A stretch of DNA of 6,352 nt from Rhodoferax sp. (GCA_030683195.1 JAUXQA010000102.1:1-6352); one strand, 5' to 3'. Counted from the first letter of the stretch, positions 1-6,352 are shown. Program-made: numbers and translations. Notes: generated from the sequence alone by a model not told the origin.

Positions 1-1879
1 TGGCTGGAATACCAAACCGATTCCAATAGGATATCTGTTCAGTGCTCACGTAAAGCTGTGGAATTTGCCAAAAATTCCACATCACCACGCGATCCAGTGC
101 GCGTGAAGCTGTGCGCAGCTGTTCCAGGGTGGTGGCTGAACCAATGGCCAGAAGCAGGCTGTCGACCGCCGCGCTCTTGACTCCACGAAAATTATTGTTG
201 CCGGGCTCATCGGCTGACTTGCTGACATAACTCGACGTCAGATCGGCTGAGCTGGGCAGGGTGAAGTCGCCCTCCACGATGATGATGAGATCGAAGTCGT
301 ACTGCTCCAGCCTTCGCCTGTACAACGCAAAGTCTACGATCCGCTCTTTCATTGTGATGCCAAGTTTTTCCAAATTGCGCTGGAAATCAATCATGGCCCC
401 AGCGGACCCCGGTTCGAGGTACTCAAACTCGAACGCATCCCCTTTTGCATTGCGCAGCTTGCCATCTGACGCTACCTTCCAACCGGCCTGCGCGAGAAGA
501 TCGCGGGCCTGGCGCAAGTGCTCGCGCAGGGCGTTTGGGCCTTTCAGATTGTCGGGTGGAACAAAAGCCGGCCCAAAGACGCGAGCAGGCAGCTCTGAAC
601 GGAAGGGCTCAAGTAACTTCAACTCTTCGGTAGACGGGCTGCCCACAGCCGAAAACTCAGAATTGTTGAAAACACTGTGGGCGTGATTGAATGTGCCGTA
701 TTGGTTGTAACGATTGAAGTCCCATGCCAACATCAGCGCCTCGCGCACACGAATGTCCTGAAACAGGGGCCGTCGCTGGTTGAGGTGCATCGACTGCAAA
801 CCCTGTCCCGTAGCGGTTTTGAACGCTTTTTTGACAATTTGCCCGTCACGCCACTTGGCGCCCTGATGTTGCCGGGCCCAAGCGCTGGCGCGGTATTCCT
901 TGAAAATGTCAAACTCACCGGCCTTGAAGGCTTCTCTCGCAACGGCTTGGTCGCTGTACATGCGGTAGCGTATTCGCTCGAAGTTGAAATGTCCGCGGCG
1001 TGACGGTATGTCCCGGCCCCAATAGTCTGGGTTGAGCTTGAATTCAATTCGGCCCGGCAGGTCATAGCGATCTATGACATAGGCCCCTGAAGTGATTGGG
1101 GTGTCAAGCACCACCTCATCAAATTTCTTTCCGGCGCCCCAACGGCGCGAAAAGATGTTCAGGGCGCCGGCCGCAAAAACAGCATCGACCGTGTGTGTCT
1201 TGAGTTCAATGCGCACCGTACTCGGGTCTACAACCACTGCCTTGAGCAGATCGGCGTAGGCGAGCTGGGCTGCTGGCGACGCTTCTTTGCTCTTTACTCG
1301 CTCCAAAGAGTACGCCACATCCTCTGGGGTGACTTTGTCCCCGTTGCTAAAGCGAGCCTTGGGGTGAATACGGAAGGAGACCGAGGAAAGGTCAGGCGCT
1401 ACAAATACTTCTTCTGCCAGCACCCCGTACATGGCCTGGGGTTCGTCCATGGACTGGATGGCCAGTGACTCGAACATAAACATGCTGACACCTGCCGGAG
1501 CGCTTCCTCTCGTGGTGAAGGGGTTGAACTTGTCAAAGCTGGACCGACGGTCGGGGTTACGCAGGTTCAACGTACCGCGCTTGGGCGCATCGGGGTTCAC
1601 ATAAGCAAAATGCGAGAAGCCAGGCGGGTATTTGGGAGGAGCGTAGGCGGAGATGGCGTGCGCCCAACGCCCGGTTTGGATGGGCGCCACTATTGTGGCC
1701 TTGACCACGGGGCTGGGCGCAGGTTCGCTGGCCGCGAGAAGGGTGTTATGGCTAAAACAAAGGGCCAATGCAAGCCCAAACCAGGCGTATATGGGCCCTT
1801 TTGTTCTTTGGGCTGCTGTATTTTGCATGGCGGTCATCGTAATCGATGGGCCCCTTGAATCAGCGTCATCAAGCCTCAT
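1..1879 (-). CDS. yejA: YejA-like periplasmic oligopeptide-binding protein of an ABC importer (SBP family 5), 3' end cut by window edge
   Basis: An open frame of 626 codons runs from ATG 1879 to the left edge with no stop. It reads as a family 5 extracellular solute-binding protein of the YejA branch, which captures peptides in the periplasm for a YejBEF-type permease/ATPase. Residues 19-50 look like a Sec signal: Arg25 and Lys27, then a hydrophobic run at about 30-41 (IYAWFGLALALC), with likely cleavage near LLAA|S. Family motifs follow in order: FDKFNPF at 115-121, FESLAIQSMDEP at 136-147, YGVLAEEV near 151, RFSNGDKVTPEDVAYSLERV at about 176-195, and further on FDIFKEYRASAWA, LNQRRPLFQDIRVREAL and NNSEF, all typical of YejA. 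The last visible residues (SYWNRFGIPA) resemble the region close to the C-terminus, so perhaps 20-40 residues are missing. ATG 1879 is chosen because an AGGTGG lies five bases upstream. In-frame ATGs at 1837 and 1828 would give a shorter n-region but lack a well-placed ribosome binding site. The ligand is not known from sequence; peptides or muropeptides are family possibilities. The permease genes are not in the window. Confidence 0.93.
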   Translation of the reverse strand, partial: MRLDDADSRGPSITMTAMQNTAAQRTKGPIYAWFGLALALCFSHNTLLAASEPAPSPVVKATIVAPIQTGRWAHAISAYAPPKYPPGFSHFAYVNPDAPKRGTLNLRNPDRRSSFDKFNPFTTRGSAPAGVSMFMFESLAIQSMDEPQAMYGVLAEEVFVAPDLSSVSFRIHPKARFSNGDKVTPEDVAYSLERVKSKEASPAAQLAYADLLKAVVVDPSTVRIELKTHTVDAVFAAGALNIFSRRWGAGKKFDEVVLDTPITSGAYVIDRYDLPGRIEFKLNPDYWGRDIPSRRGHFNFERIRYRMYSDQAVAREAFKAGEFDIFKEYRASAWARQHQGAKWRDGQIVKKAFKTATGQGLQSMHLNQRRPLFQDIRVREALMLAWDFNRYNQYGTFNHAHSVFNNSEFSAVGSPSTEELKLLEPFRSELPARVFGPAFVPPDNLKGPNALREHLRQARDLLAQAGWKVASDGKLRNAKGDAFEFEYLEPGSAGAMIDFQRNLEKLGITMKERIVDFALYRRRLEQYDFDLIIIVEGDFTLPSSADLTSSYVSKSADEPGNNNFRGVKSAAVDSLLLAIGSATTLEQLRTASRALDRVVMWNFWQIPQLYVSTEQISYWNRFGIPA

Positions 1880-1884
1880 GGTTT

Positions 1885-1890
1885 CCACCT
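1885..1890 (-). promoter_or_regulatory. Ribosome binding site of the yejA-like gene
   Basis: Read on the minus strand, AGGTGG is followed by AAACC and then ATG (1879). This is one mismatch from AGGAGG with a five-base spacer. It decides the start in favour of ATG 1879 over the two downstream in-frame ATGs. I saw no convincing minus-strand promoter between here and the rimP side. Confidence 0.65.
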
Positions 1891-1943
1891 AAGAAAAAGT
1901 CGTTTTTGATCGTGTTACTTGCAAGACCGAGTGGCGGCCAGGC

Positions 1944-1972
1944 TTGGAAAGTGATGACTCTGCCAGTAAAAT
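1944..1972 (+). promoter_or_regulatory. Candidate sigma-70 promoter for the rimP-nusA-infB operon
   Basis: TTGGAA (1944-1949, four of six matches to TTGACA) is separated by 17 bases from TAAAAT (1967-1972, five of six matches to TATAAT). Transcription would start near 1979-1980, about 95 bases before rimP and about 30 bases before the terminator hairpin. A second -10-like box, TACAAT at 1988-1993, has no good -35 at the right distance. The call rests on consensus matching alone. Confidence 0.45.
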
Positions 1973-2007
1973 TGTTCCAAACTGGAGTACAATCCAAGTT
2001 CACGACC

Positions 2008-2039
2008 AAACGGGCGGGTATCTACCGCCCGTTTTTTTT
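2008..2039 (+). terminator. Intrinsic terminator in the rimP leader (probable attenuator)
   Basis: CGGGCGG (2011-2017) and CCGCCCG (2025-2031) form a perfect seven-base-pair GC stem around a seven-base loop (GTATCTA). The stem can be extended by AAA (2008-2010) pairing with the first three T of an eight-T tract (2032-2039). This is a textbook intrinsic terminator for plus-strand transcription. On the minus strand only three T follow the stem, so it would be weak as a terminator for that direction. The only gene upstream, yejA-like, points away, so the terminator sits between the candidate operon promoter and rimP and most likely limits entry into the operon. Confidence 0.85.
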
Positions 2040-2074
2040 GGTCGATTGTTTTTGCACTGCATTTATATACACAC

Positions 2075-2686
2075 GTGTCGTTTAAAGAAATTGTTGAGCA
2101 AACTGTTGCAGGTCTAGGCTACGACTTGGTTGAAGTCGAGCGTTCGGCTGCCGGGCTCCTGCGCATCACCATTGATTTGCCATGGAGCCCCCCTGCCGAA
2201 GGCGTGGCGCCCACTGGTGCGCCAACCGAGCAATTCATAACTGTAGAAGACTGCGAAAAGGTGACGCGTCAGCTGCTTTTTGCGCTCGAAGTGGACGGCG
2301 TTGAGTACAAGCGGCTTGAGGTGTCGTCGCCGGGTATTGATCGCCCGCTGCGTCATGAAAAAGATTTTGAGAGATTTGTGGGTCAAGAAATTGATGTGGC
2401 CCTCAAAGCGCCGATTGGTGTCGCTGCGGCGGGTCAGGTCAATGCAACCCGCAAGAAATTTCGGGGGGTGTTGGAGCATGCCGAAGGCGGAGCGCCTGGT
2501 TGGCAAATTGTTTGGAGCGATGCCCCTGCCGCCAAGCCCGGTCAAAAGATCAGCAAAAAGAGGCTGCCAGCCCCGATGCAGGCCCTCGGGTTCACGTTAA
2601 ATGAAATAAAAGAGGCGCGACTTGCGCCGGTCGTCAGCTTCAAGGGCCGGGGCGCCAAAGGTGGCGTCGGGTCGGATTTGGATTGA
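2075..2686 (+). CDS. rimP: Ribosome maturation factor RimP
   Basis: This 203-residue protein is RimP (formerly YhbC/P15a), a cytoplasmic factor that binds the 30S precursor and is needed for its efficient maturation. The N-terminal domain begins with VEQTVAGLGYDLVEVE (7-22) and LLRITIDLP (28-36), and ends with the family signature LEVSSPGIDRPL (81-92). The C-terminal SH3-like domain follows, from about 95 to 185. It contains the KKFRGVLEH strand and the family's end motif, here LNEIKEARLAPVVSF. A Pro/Ala-rich segment at about 37-52 interrupts the N-terminal domain, and the C-terminus has a Lys/Gly tail, so the protein is longer than the roughly 150 residues of E. coli RimP. The start is GTG 2075. 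It is supported by family alignment of the N-terminus, but no Shine-Dalgarno precedes it. It is the first gene of the operon, 22 bases before nusA, behind a leader terminator. Identity is secure; the exact start is less so. Confidence 0.95.
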   Translation: MSFKEIVEQTVAGLGYDLVEVERSAAGLLRITIDLPWSPPAEGVAPTGAPTEQFITVEDCEKVTRQLLFALEVDGVEYKRLEVSSPGIDRPLRHEKDFERFVGQEIDVALKAPIGVAAAGQVNATRKKFRGVLEHAEGGAPGWQIVWSDAPAAKPGQKISKKRLPAPMQALGFTLNEIKEARLAPVVSFKGRGAKGGVGSDLD

Positions 2687-2694
2687 ATTGAAAC

Positions 2695-2699
2695 AGGAG
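2695..2699 (+). promoter_or_regulatory. Ribosome binding site of nusA, with a start-stop minicistron
   Basis: AGGAG lies nine bases before the nusA ATG at 2709, a workable spacing. It also lies four bases before another ATG at 2704, which opens a two-codon unit (ATG GCA TGA, 2704-2712). The stop of that unit overlaps the nusA start as ATGA. The strong site sets the nusA start at 2709, although the frame stays open upstream into rimP as far as 2622. Confidence 0.75.
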
Positions 2700-2708
2700 A
2701 GTCATGGC

Positions 2709-4205
2709 ATGAATCGCGAAATGTTAATGCTGGTGGAAGCCATATCACGCGAGAAGAACGTCGAGCGTGATGTGGTGTTTGGCGCCGTTGAGGCGGCCCT
2801 GGCGCAGGCGACGAAAAAACTTTTTCAGGGGGATGTGGATATCCGCGTCGCCGTGGATCGTGACAGTGGGAGTTATGAGACATTCCGCCGCTGGCATGTG
2901 GTTCCCGATGAGGCCGGTTTGCAGTTGCCGGATCAGGAAATTTTGTTGTTTGAAGCCAAAGAGCAAATCCCTGACATTGAGGTCGATGAGTACATCGAAG
3001 AAACCATTGAGTCGCTTCCGATTGGCCGTATCGGCGCCATGGCTGCCAAACAAGTCATTCTGCAGAAAATTCGGGATGCTGAACGCGAGATGCTGCTCAA
3101 CGACTTCATGTCCAGGGGTGACAAGATATTCGTGGGCACCGTCAAGCGCATGGATAAGGGCGACATCATTGTCGAAAGCGGTCGGGTTGAAGGCCGCTTG
3201 CGTCGCAGCGAGATGATCCCCAAGGAGAATCTGCGCATGGGCGACCGTGTGCGGGCCATGATCATGGAGGTAGATCTGACATTGCGCGGTGCTCCAATCA
3301 TTTTGTCGCGATCTGCGCCAGAATTTATGGTCGAGTTGTTCCGCCAGGAGGTGCCCGAGATCGAGCAAGGTTTGTTGGAGATCAAATCTTGTGCGCGTGA
3401 TGTGGGTTCGCGCGCCAAAATTGCAGTGTTGTCGCACGACAAACGTGTTGACCCGATCGGCACCTGCGTGGGTGTGCGGGGCACGCGAGTCAATGGTGTA
3501 ACGACCGAACTGGCTGGTGAGCGGGTAGACATTGTGTTGTGGAGCGAAGACCCAGCACAATTTGTAATTGGTGCCTTGGCGCCTGCCAACGTGTCCTCTA
3601 TCGTGGTCGATGAAGAGCGCCACGCCATGGATGTGGTGGTTGATGAGGAAAACCTTGCAATCGCTATTGGCCGCGGAGGTCAAAATGTGCGTCTTGCATC
3701 TGAGTTGACGGGCTGGAAGATCAATATTCTTGATGCTGCCGAGTCTGCCCAAAAGCAGGCTGACGAGACAGATTCGGGTCGTAAGCTATTCATGGAAAAG
3801 CTCGATGTCGACGAGGAAATTGCAGATCTGTTGATTGCAGAAGGGTTCACCAGCCTTGAGCAGGTGGCCTACGTGCCAATGGAAGAAATGCTCGAAATCG
3901 AGAGTTTCGATGAAGACATGGCCAACGAATTGCGTACCCGAGCCAAGGATGCGCTGTTGACGATGGAAATCGCCAATGAAGAGAGTGTTGAAGAGGCATC
4001 GCTGGACCTACGCGACCTTGAAGGACTCACCCCCGAACTGATCGGCAAACTGGCTGACGGCGGCGTTCACACACGTGACGACCTCGCTGACCTGGCCGTT
4101 GACGAACTCACAGAAATCACCGGCCAGTCTGCGGACGAGGCCAAGACCTTGATCATGAAAGCGCGCGCACATTGGTTCTCCAATGACGCCGCTTCTCAAG
4201 AGTAA
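2709..4205 (+). CDS. nusA: Transcription termination/antitermination factor NusA
   Basis: This 498-residue protein is NusA, which binds RNA polymerase and nascent RNA. It promotes pausing and intrinsic termination, and takes part in antitermination complexes with NusB, NusE, NusG and boxA RNA. Domains in order are the polymerase-binding N-terminal domain (about 1-130, starting MNREMLMLVEAISREKNV), an S1 domain (about 137-200, GDKIFVGTVKRMDKGDIIVE), KH1 with GVRG at 255-258, and KH2 with GRGG at 321-324. Two acidic helix-hairpin-helix repeats follow, AR1 at about 365-420 and AR2 at about 440-490. Having two acidic repeats matches the E. coli type (495 residues), in which the C-terminal repeats contact the polymerase alpha subunit and relieve autoinhibition. 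ATG 2709 is chosen because it matches the family N-terminus and has a good AGGAG; the in-frame upstream extension to 2622 overlaps rimP and is not conserved in character. No frameshift or missing domain is seen. It lies between rimP and infB, 24 bases before the latter. Confidence 0.98.
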   Translation: MNREMLMLVEAISREKNVERDVVFGAVEAALAQATKKLFQGDVDIRVAVDRDSGSYETFRRWHVVPDEAGLQLPDQEILLFEAKEQIPDIEVDEYIEETIESLPIGRIGAMAAKQVILQKIRDAEREMLLNDFMSRGDKIFVGTVKRMDKGDIIVESGRVEGRLRRSEMIPKENLRMGDRVRAMIMEVDLTLRGAPIILSRSAPEFMVELFRQEVPEIEQGLLEIKSCARDVGSRAKIAVLSHDKRVDPIGTCVGVRGTRVNGVTTELAGERVDIVLWSEDPAQFVIGALAPANVSSIVVDEERHAMDVVVDEENLAIAIGRGGQNVRLASELTGWKINILDAAESAQKQADETDSGRKLFMEKLDVDEEIADLLIAEGFTSLEQVAYVPMEEMLEIESFDEDMANELRTRAKDALLTMEIANEESVEEASLDLRDLEGLTPELIGKLADGGVHTRDDLADLAVDELTEITGQSADEAKTLIMKARAHWFSNDAASQE

Positions 4206-4213
4206 TGGTCATG

Positions 4214-4218
4214 AAAGG
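4214..4218 (+). promoter_or_regulatory. Weak ribosome binding site of infB
   Basis: AAAGG, with eleven bases before ATG 4230, is the only Shine-Dalgarno-like element in the 24-base nusA-infB gap. The match is short and the spacing long, so infB may depend partly on translational coupling to nusA, whose stop is at 4203-4205. Two closer ATGs (4205 and 4211) are in another frame and do not lead into IF2. Confidence 0.45.
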
Positions 4219-4229
4219 TTACACAACAT

Positions 4230-6352
4230 ATGTCCAGTACGACCGTAGCAGAGTTTGCAAGTGAACTCAAAAAATCAACCGATACCCTGCTTGAGCAGTT
4301 GAAATCGGCCGGAGTAGCCAAGACGGCCGCTTCTGACAAGCTGACAGACGCTGACAAACAGCACCTGTTGAGCTATCTCCAGGCCAGCCATGGCACGCCC
4401 AGCCCTGAGCGCAAGAAGATAACGCTGGTGAAGAAGTCGACCAGCGAAATCAAGCAAGCCGATGCCAGCGGCAAAGCCCGAACGATCCAGGTGGAGGTGC
4501 GTAAAAAGCGCACATTCGTCAGGCGTGAGGATGGCGTTGAAGTGTCAGTTGAGTCTCCTGCTGTCGAGCAGGACCTTGATACTGATTCGCAAGCCGAGAA
4601 TGCTGAGTTGGCCCGTCGCGAAGAGGATGCCCGTCGCCAGGCTGAATTGATCCGCTTGCAGGAAGAAGAGTTGACTGAGCGCACGCGTCAACGCGAAGAG
4701 CAGGAGCTACGTGCTCGTGAAGCTGCTGCGATGGCTGCTGAACAAGCTGCCCAACAGGCTGCGGCCCAGGCTTTGGCCGAAAAAGCAGAGCAGGCACGCC
4801 GGCAAGCTCCCGCAGCGCAAGCTCAGGAAGCCATAGACAAAAATTCGGCCAAAGTGGCTGAGGCCGCCGAGAAGGCGGATGCTGCTGCCAAGGCGCAGCT
4901 GCTTGCCCGTGAAAAAGAAGTTGCTGATTCGAAGGCGCGTGCCGCCGAGGATGTTGCGCGTGCTGCCGATCTGGGTGATCGCCGGCGCAAGGCTGAAGCT
5001 GAAGCGGCCGCAATTCGACTGATGATGTCGTCACCAGCGAAAAAGGCACCGGTGCCCAAGAAGCCGGAAGAAATTAAGCCTGATCCAGCCAAAGCTGGTA
5101 TCAAAGGCACACTGCACAAGCCAGCCGCTGGTGCCGTGGTAGCCAAGCCAGCCAAACCAGGCGCCCCGGGTACTGCAGCGCCTGCTGCTCCCGGTGCCGG
5201 CAAGGAAGTTAAATCTGCCAAGCTGTCCAGCAGCTGGGCTGGCGATCCCAAGAAAAAGGGTGCCATCCCGACACGGGGCGCTACAGGCGCACCGGCCGGC
5301 CGGGGTACCAACTGGCGCGCGCCAGCACGTGGTGGCCGCCGTGGCAGCAATGACCGCGACCGCAACGATAACCGCGAACAAGCGGCGCCGGTTGAAGCTC
5401 GTGTCATTGAAGTCCACGTGCCTGAAACTATCACGGTGGCCGAACTCGCGCACAAGATGGCTGTCAAGGCGTCAGAGGTCATCAAACACCTGATGAAGCT
5501 GGGTCAGATGGTCACCATCAACCAGCCACTGGATCAAGACACTGCCATGATTTTGGTAGAAGAAATGGGGCACAAAGCCATTGTGGCCGCACTGGATGAT
5601 CCAGAAGCGTTTACGGATGATGAAGTTTCCCAGCAGCAGTCTGAATCGTTGCCCCGCGCACCGGTTGTTACCGTCATGGGCCACGTGGACCACGGCAAGA
5701 CATCCTTGCTGGACTACATCCGCACGTCCAAAGTTGCTTCGGCTGAGGCCGGTGGTATTACCCAGCACATCGGCGCTTACCACGTTGAGACGCCGCGCGG
5801 CATGATCTCTTTCCTGGATACGCCGGGTCACGAAGCCTTTACGGCCATGCGTGCCCGGGGTGCCAAGGCCACCGATATTGTGATTTTGGTGGTGGCTGCC
5901 GACGACGGCGTGATGCCACAAACCAAAGAAGCTATCAAGCACGCCAAGGCGGCGGGTGTTCCTATCGTGGTGGCCATCAACAAGATTGACAAGCCCGATG
6001 CCAACCCAGAGCGCGTGAAGAACGAGCTGGTCGTTGAAGAAGTGGTGCCCGAAGAGTTCGGTGGTGATTCACCGTTCGTGACGGTGTCTGCCAAGACCGG
6101 GCAGGGCATTGACGCCTTGCTGGAACAAGTGCTCTTGCAGGCTGAAGTGTTGGAACTGCGTGCGCCTGTGGATGCCATGGCCAAGGGTCTGGTGATCGAG
6201 GCGCAACTTGACAAGGGTCGTGGCCCAGTGGCTACGGTTCTGGTGCAAAGCGGTACCCTCAAGACGGGCGATATTGTTTTGGCCGGTTCGACCTATGGTC
6301 GGGTACGCGCCATGTTGGATGAGAACGGCCGGACAATCAAGACAGCGGGTCC
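4230..6352 (+). CDS. infB: Translation initiation factor IF2, 3' end cut by window edge
   Basis: This is the GTPase IF2, which brings fMet-tRNA to the 30S P site and drives subunit joining. A total of 707 complete codons are visible; betaproteobacterial IF2 is usually over 900 residues, so the rest of domain II, domain III and the initiator-tRNA-binding C-terminal domain lie outside. The N-terminus (MSSTTVAEFASELKKS) is an IF2_N helical subdomain, to about residue 55. A second IF2_N-like domain begins near 396 (VPETITVAELAHKM). Between them is a long linker: Ala/Glu/Arg/Gln-rich and probably helical at about 120-265, then Pro/Ala/Lys-rich, then Arg/Gly-rich near 350-385. The G domain is complete, with G1 GHVDHGKT 484-491, G2 Thr511 in GGIT, G3 DTPGHE 530-535, G4 NKID 584-587 and G5 SAK 620-622. 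No GTPase residue is missing. Start ATG 4230 matches the family N-terminus. It is the third gene of the operon; rbfA and truB are expected downstream but not seen. Confidence 0.98.
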   Translation, partial: MSSTTVAEFASELKKSTDTLLEQLKSAGVAKTAASDKLTDADKQHLLSYLQASHGTPSPERKKITLVKKSTSEIKQADASGKARTIQVEVRKKRTFVRREDGVEVSVESPAVEQDLDTDSQAENAELARREEDARRQAELIRLQEEELTERTRQREEQELRAREAAAMAAEQAAQQAAAQALAEKAEQARRQAPAAQAQEAIDKNSAKVAEAAEKADAAAKAQLLAREKEVADSKARAAEDVARAADLGDRRRKAEAEAAAIRLMMSSPAKKAPVPKKPEEIKPDPAKAGIKGTLHKPAAGAVVAKPAKPGAPGTAAPAAPGAGKEVKSAKLSSSWAGDPKKKGAIPTRGATGAPAGRGTNWRAPARGGRRGSNDRDRNDNREQAAPVEARVIEVHVPETITVAELAHKMAVKASEVIKHLMKLGQMVTINQPLDQDTAMILVEEMGHKAIVAALDDPEAFTDDEVSQQQSESLPRAPVVTVMGHVDHGKTSLLDYIRTSKVASAEAGGITQHIGAYHVETPRGMISFLDTPGHEAFTAMRARGAKATDIVILVVAADDGVMPQTKEAIKHAKAAGVPIVVAINKIDKPDANPERVKNELVVEEVVPEEFGGDSPFVTVSAKTGQGIDALLEQVLLQAEVLELRAPVDAMAKGLVIEAQLDKGRGPVATVLVQSGTLKTGDIVLAGSTYGRVRAMLDENGRTIKTAG

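Noticed and set aside
261..1003. Plus-strand open frames of 141 and 108 codons (261-686 and 677-1003)
   Set aside because: Both are antisense to the YejA-like gene, which reads continuously with clear family motifs. The plus-strand products resemble nothing I recognise.
1756..1768. A cysteine in the signal region (LALC, residues 38-41) as a lipoprotein box in the YejA-like protein
   Set aside because: The residue before Cys41 is Leu rather than Gly, Ala or Ser, and the hydrophobic run continues past it. A normal Sec cleavage near Ala50 fits better.
1880..2074. A tRNA gene before rimP, as metY in E. coli
   Set aside because: No cloverleaf, T-loop (GGTTCGA-like) or CCA end could be found on either strand of this 195-base interval.
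2622..2708. An upstream in-frame extension of NusA by 29 residues
   Set aside because: It overlaps the end of rimP, has no ribosome binding site, and the added residues do not look like NusA. ATG 2709 has AGGAG and the expected family N-terminus.
2745..3752. A 335-codon open frame on the minus strand opposite nusA
   Set aside because: It lies wholly opposite nusA, has no ribosome binding site I could see and no recognisable domain. Its His/Asp/Leu-rich composition is what the complement of a GC-biased coding frame gives. It is a shadow of nusA.
4823..5485. A 220-codon minus-strand frame opposite the infB linker, rich in Ala, Ser and Pro
   Set aside because: The low-complexity composition mirrors the Ala/Lys/Pro repeats of the IF2 linker on the other strand. 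No independent start signal or domain is visible.

Overview
The window looks like chromosomal core sequence from a betaproteobacterium, most likely Burkholderiales and plausibly Comamonadaceae (Rhodoferax/Polaromonas-like). The reasons are moderate-to-high GC, the rimP-nusA-infB order, a RimP with a proline/alanine-rich insert, and an IF2 with a very long Ala/Glu/Arg/Lys-rich linker. The genus is inferred from protein character and was not checked by a search.

Layout. Bases 1-1879 (minus strand) hold most of a YejA-type periplasmic peptide-binding protein of an ABC importer. It starts at 1879 and runs off the left edge close to its C-terminus. Bases 1880-2074 are a divergent intergenic region. 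It holds the yejA ribosome binding site, a candidate plus-strand promoter, and a strong intrinsic terminator lying inside the presumed rimP leader. From 2075 to the right edge runs the conserved plus-strand operon rimP (2075-2686), nusA (2709-4205) and infB (4230 to beyond 6352). Gaps of 22 and 24 bases between these genes imply one transcript. infB is cut by the right edge after 707 codons, past all five G motifs.

How the genes work together. RimP matures the 30S subunit, NusA controls RNA polymerase pausing, termination and antitermination, and IF2 brings initiator tRNA to the ribosome, so the operon couples transcription to translation. The most interesting regulatory feature is the terminator upstream of rimP: no plus-strand gene precedes it, so it probably acts as an attenuator. 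Because NusA stimulates intrinsic termination, it could give feedback on the operon. Smaller points are a GTG start for rimP without a Shine-Dalgarno, a two-codon start-stop unit overlapping the nusA start, and a possible internal start in infB. The YejA-like gene is transcribed away from the operon and has no evident functional link to it.

I found no mobile element, CRISPR array, tRNA, rRNA or novel multigene system. This is an ordinary housekeeping region, and the second-look points are regulatory.
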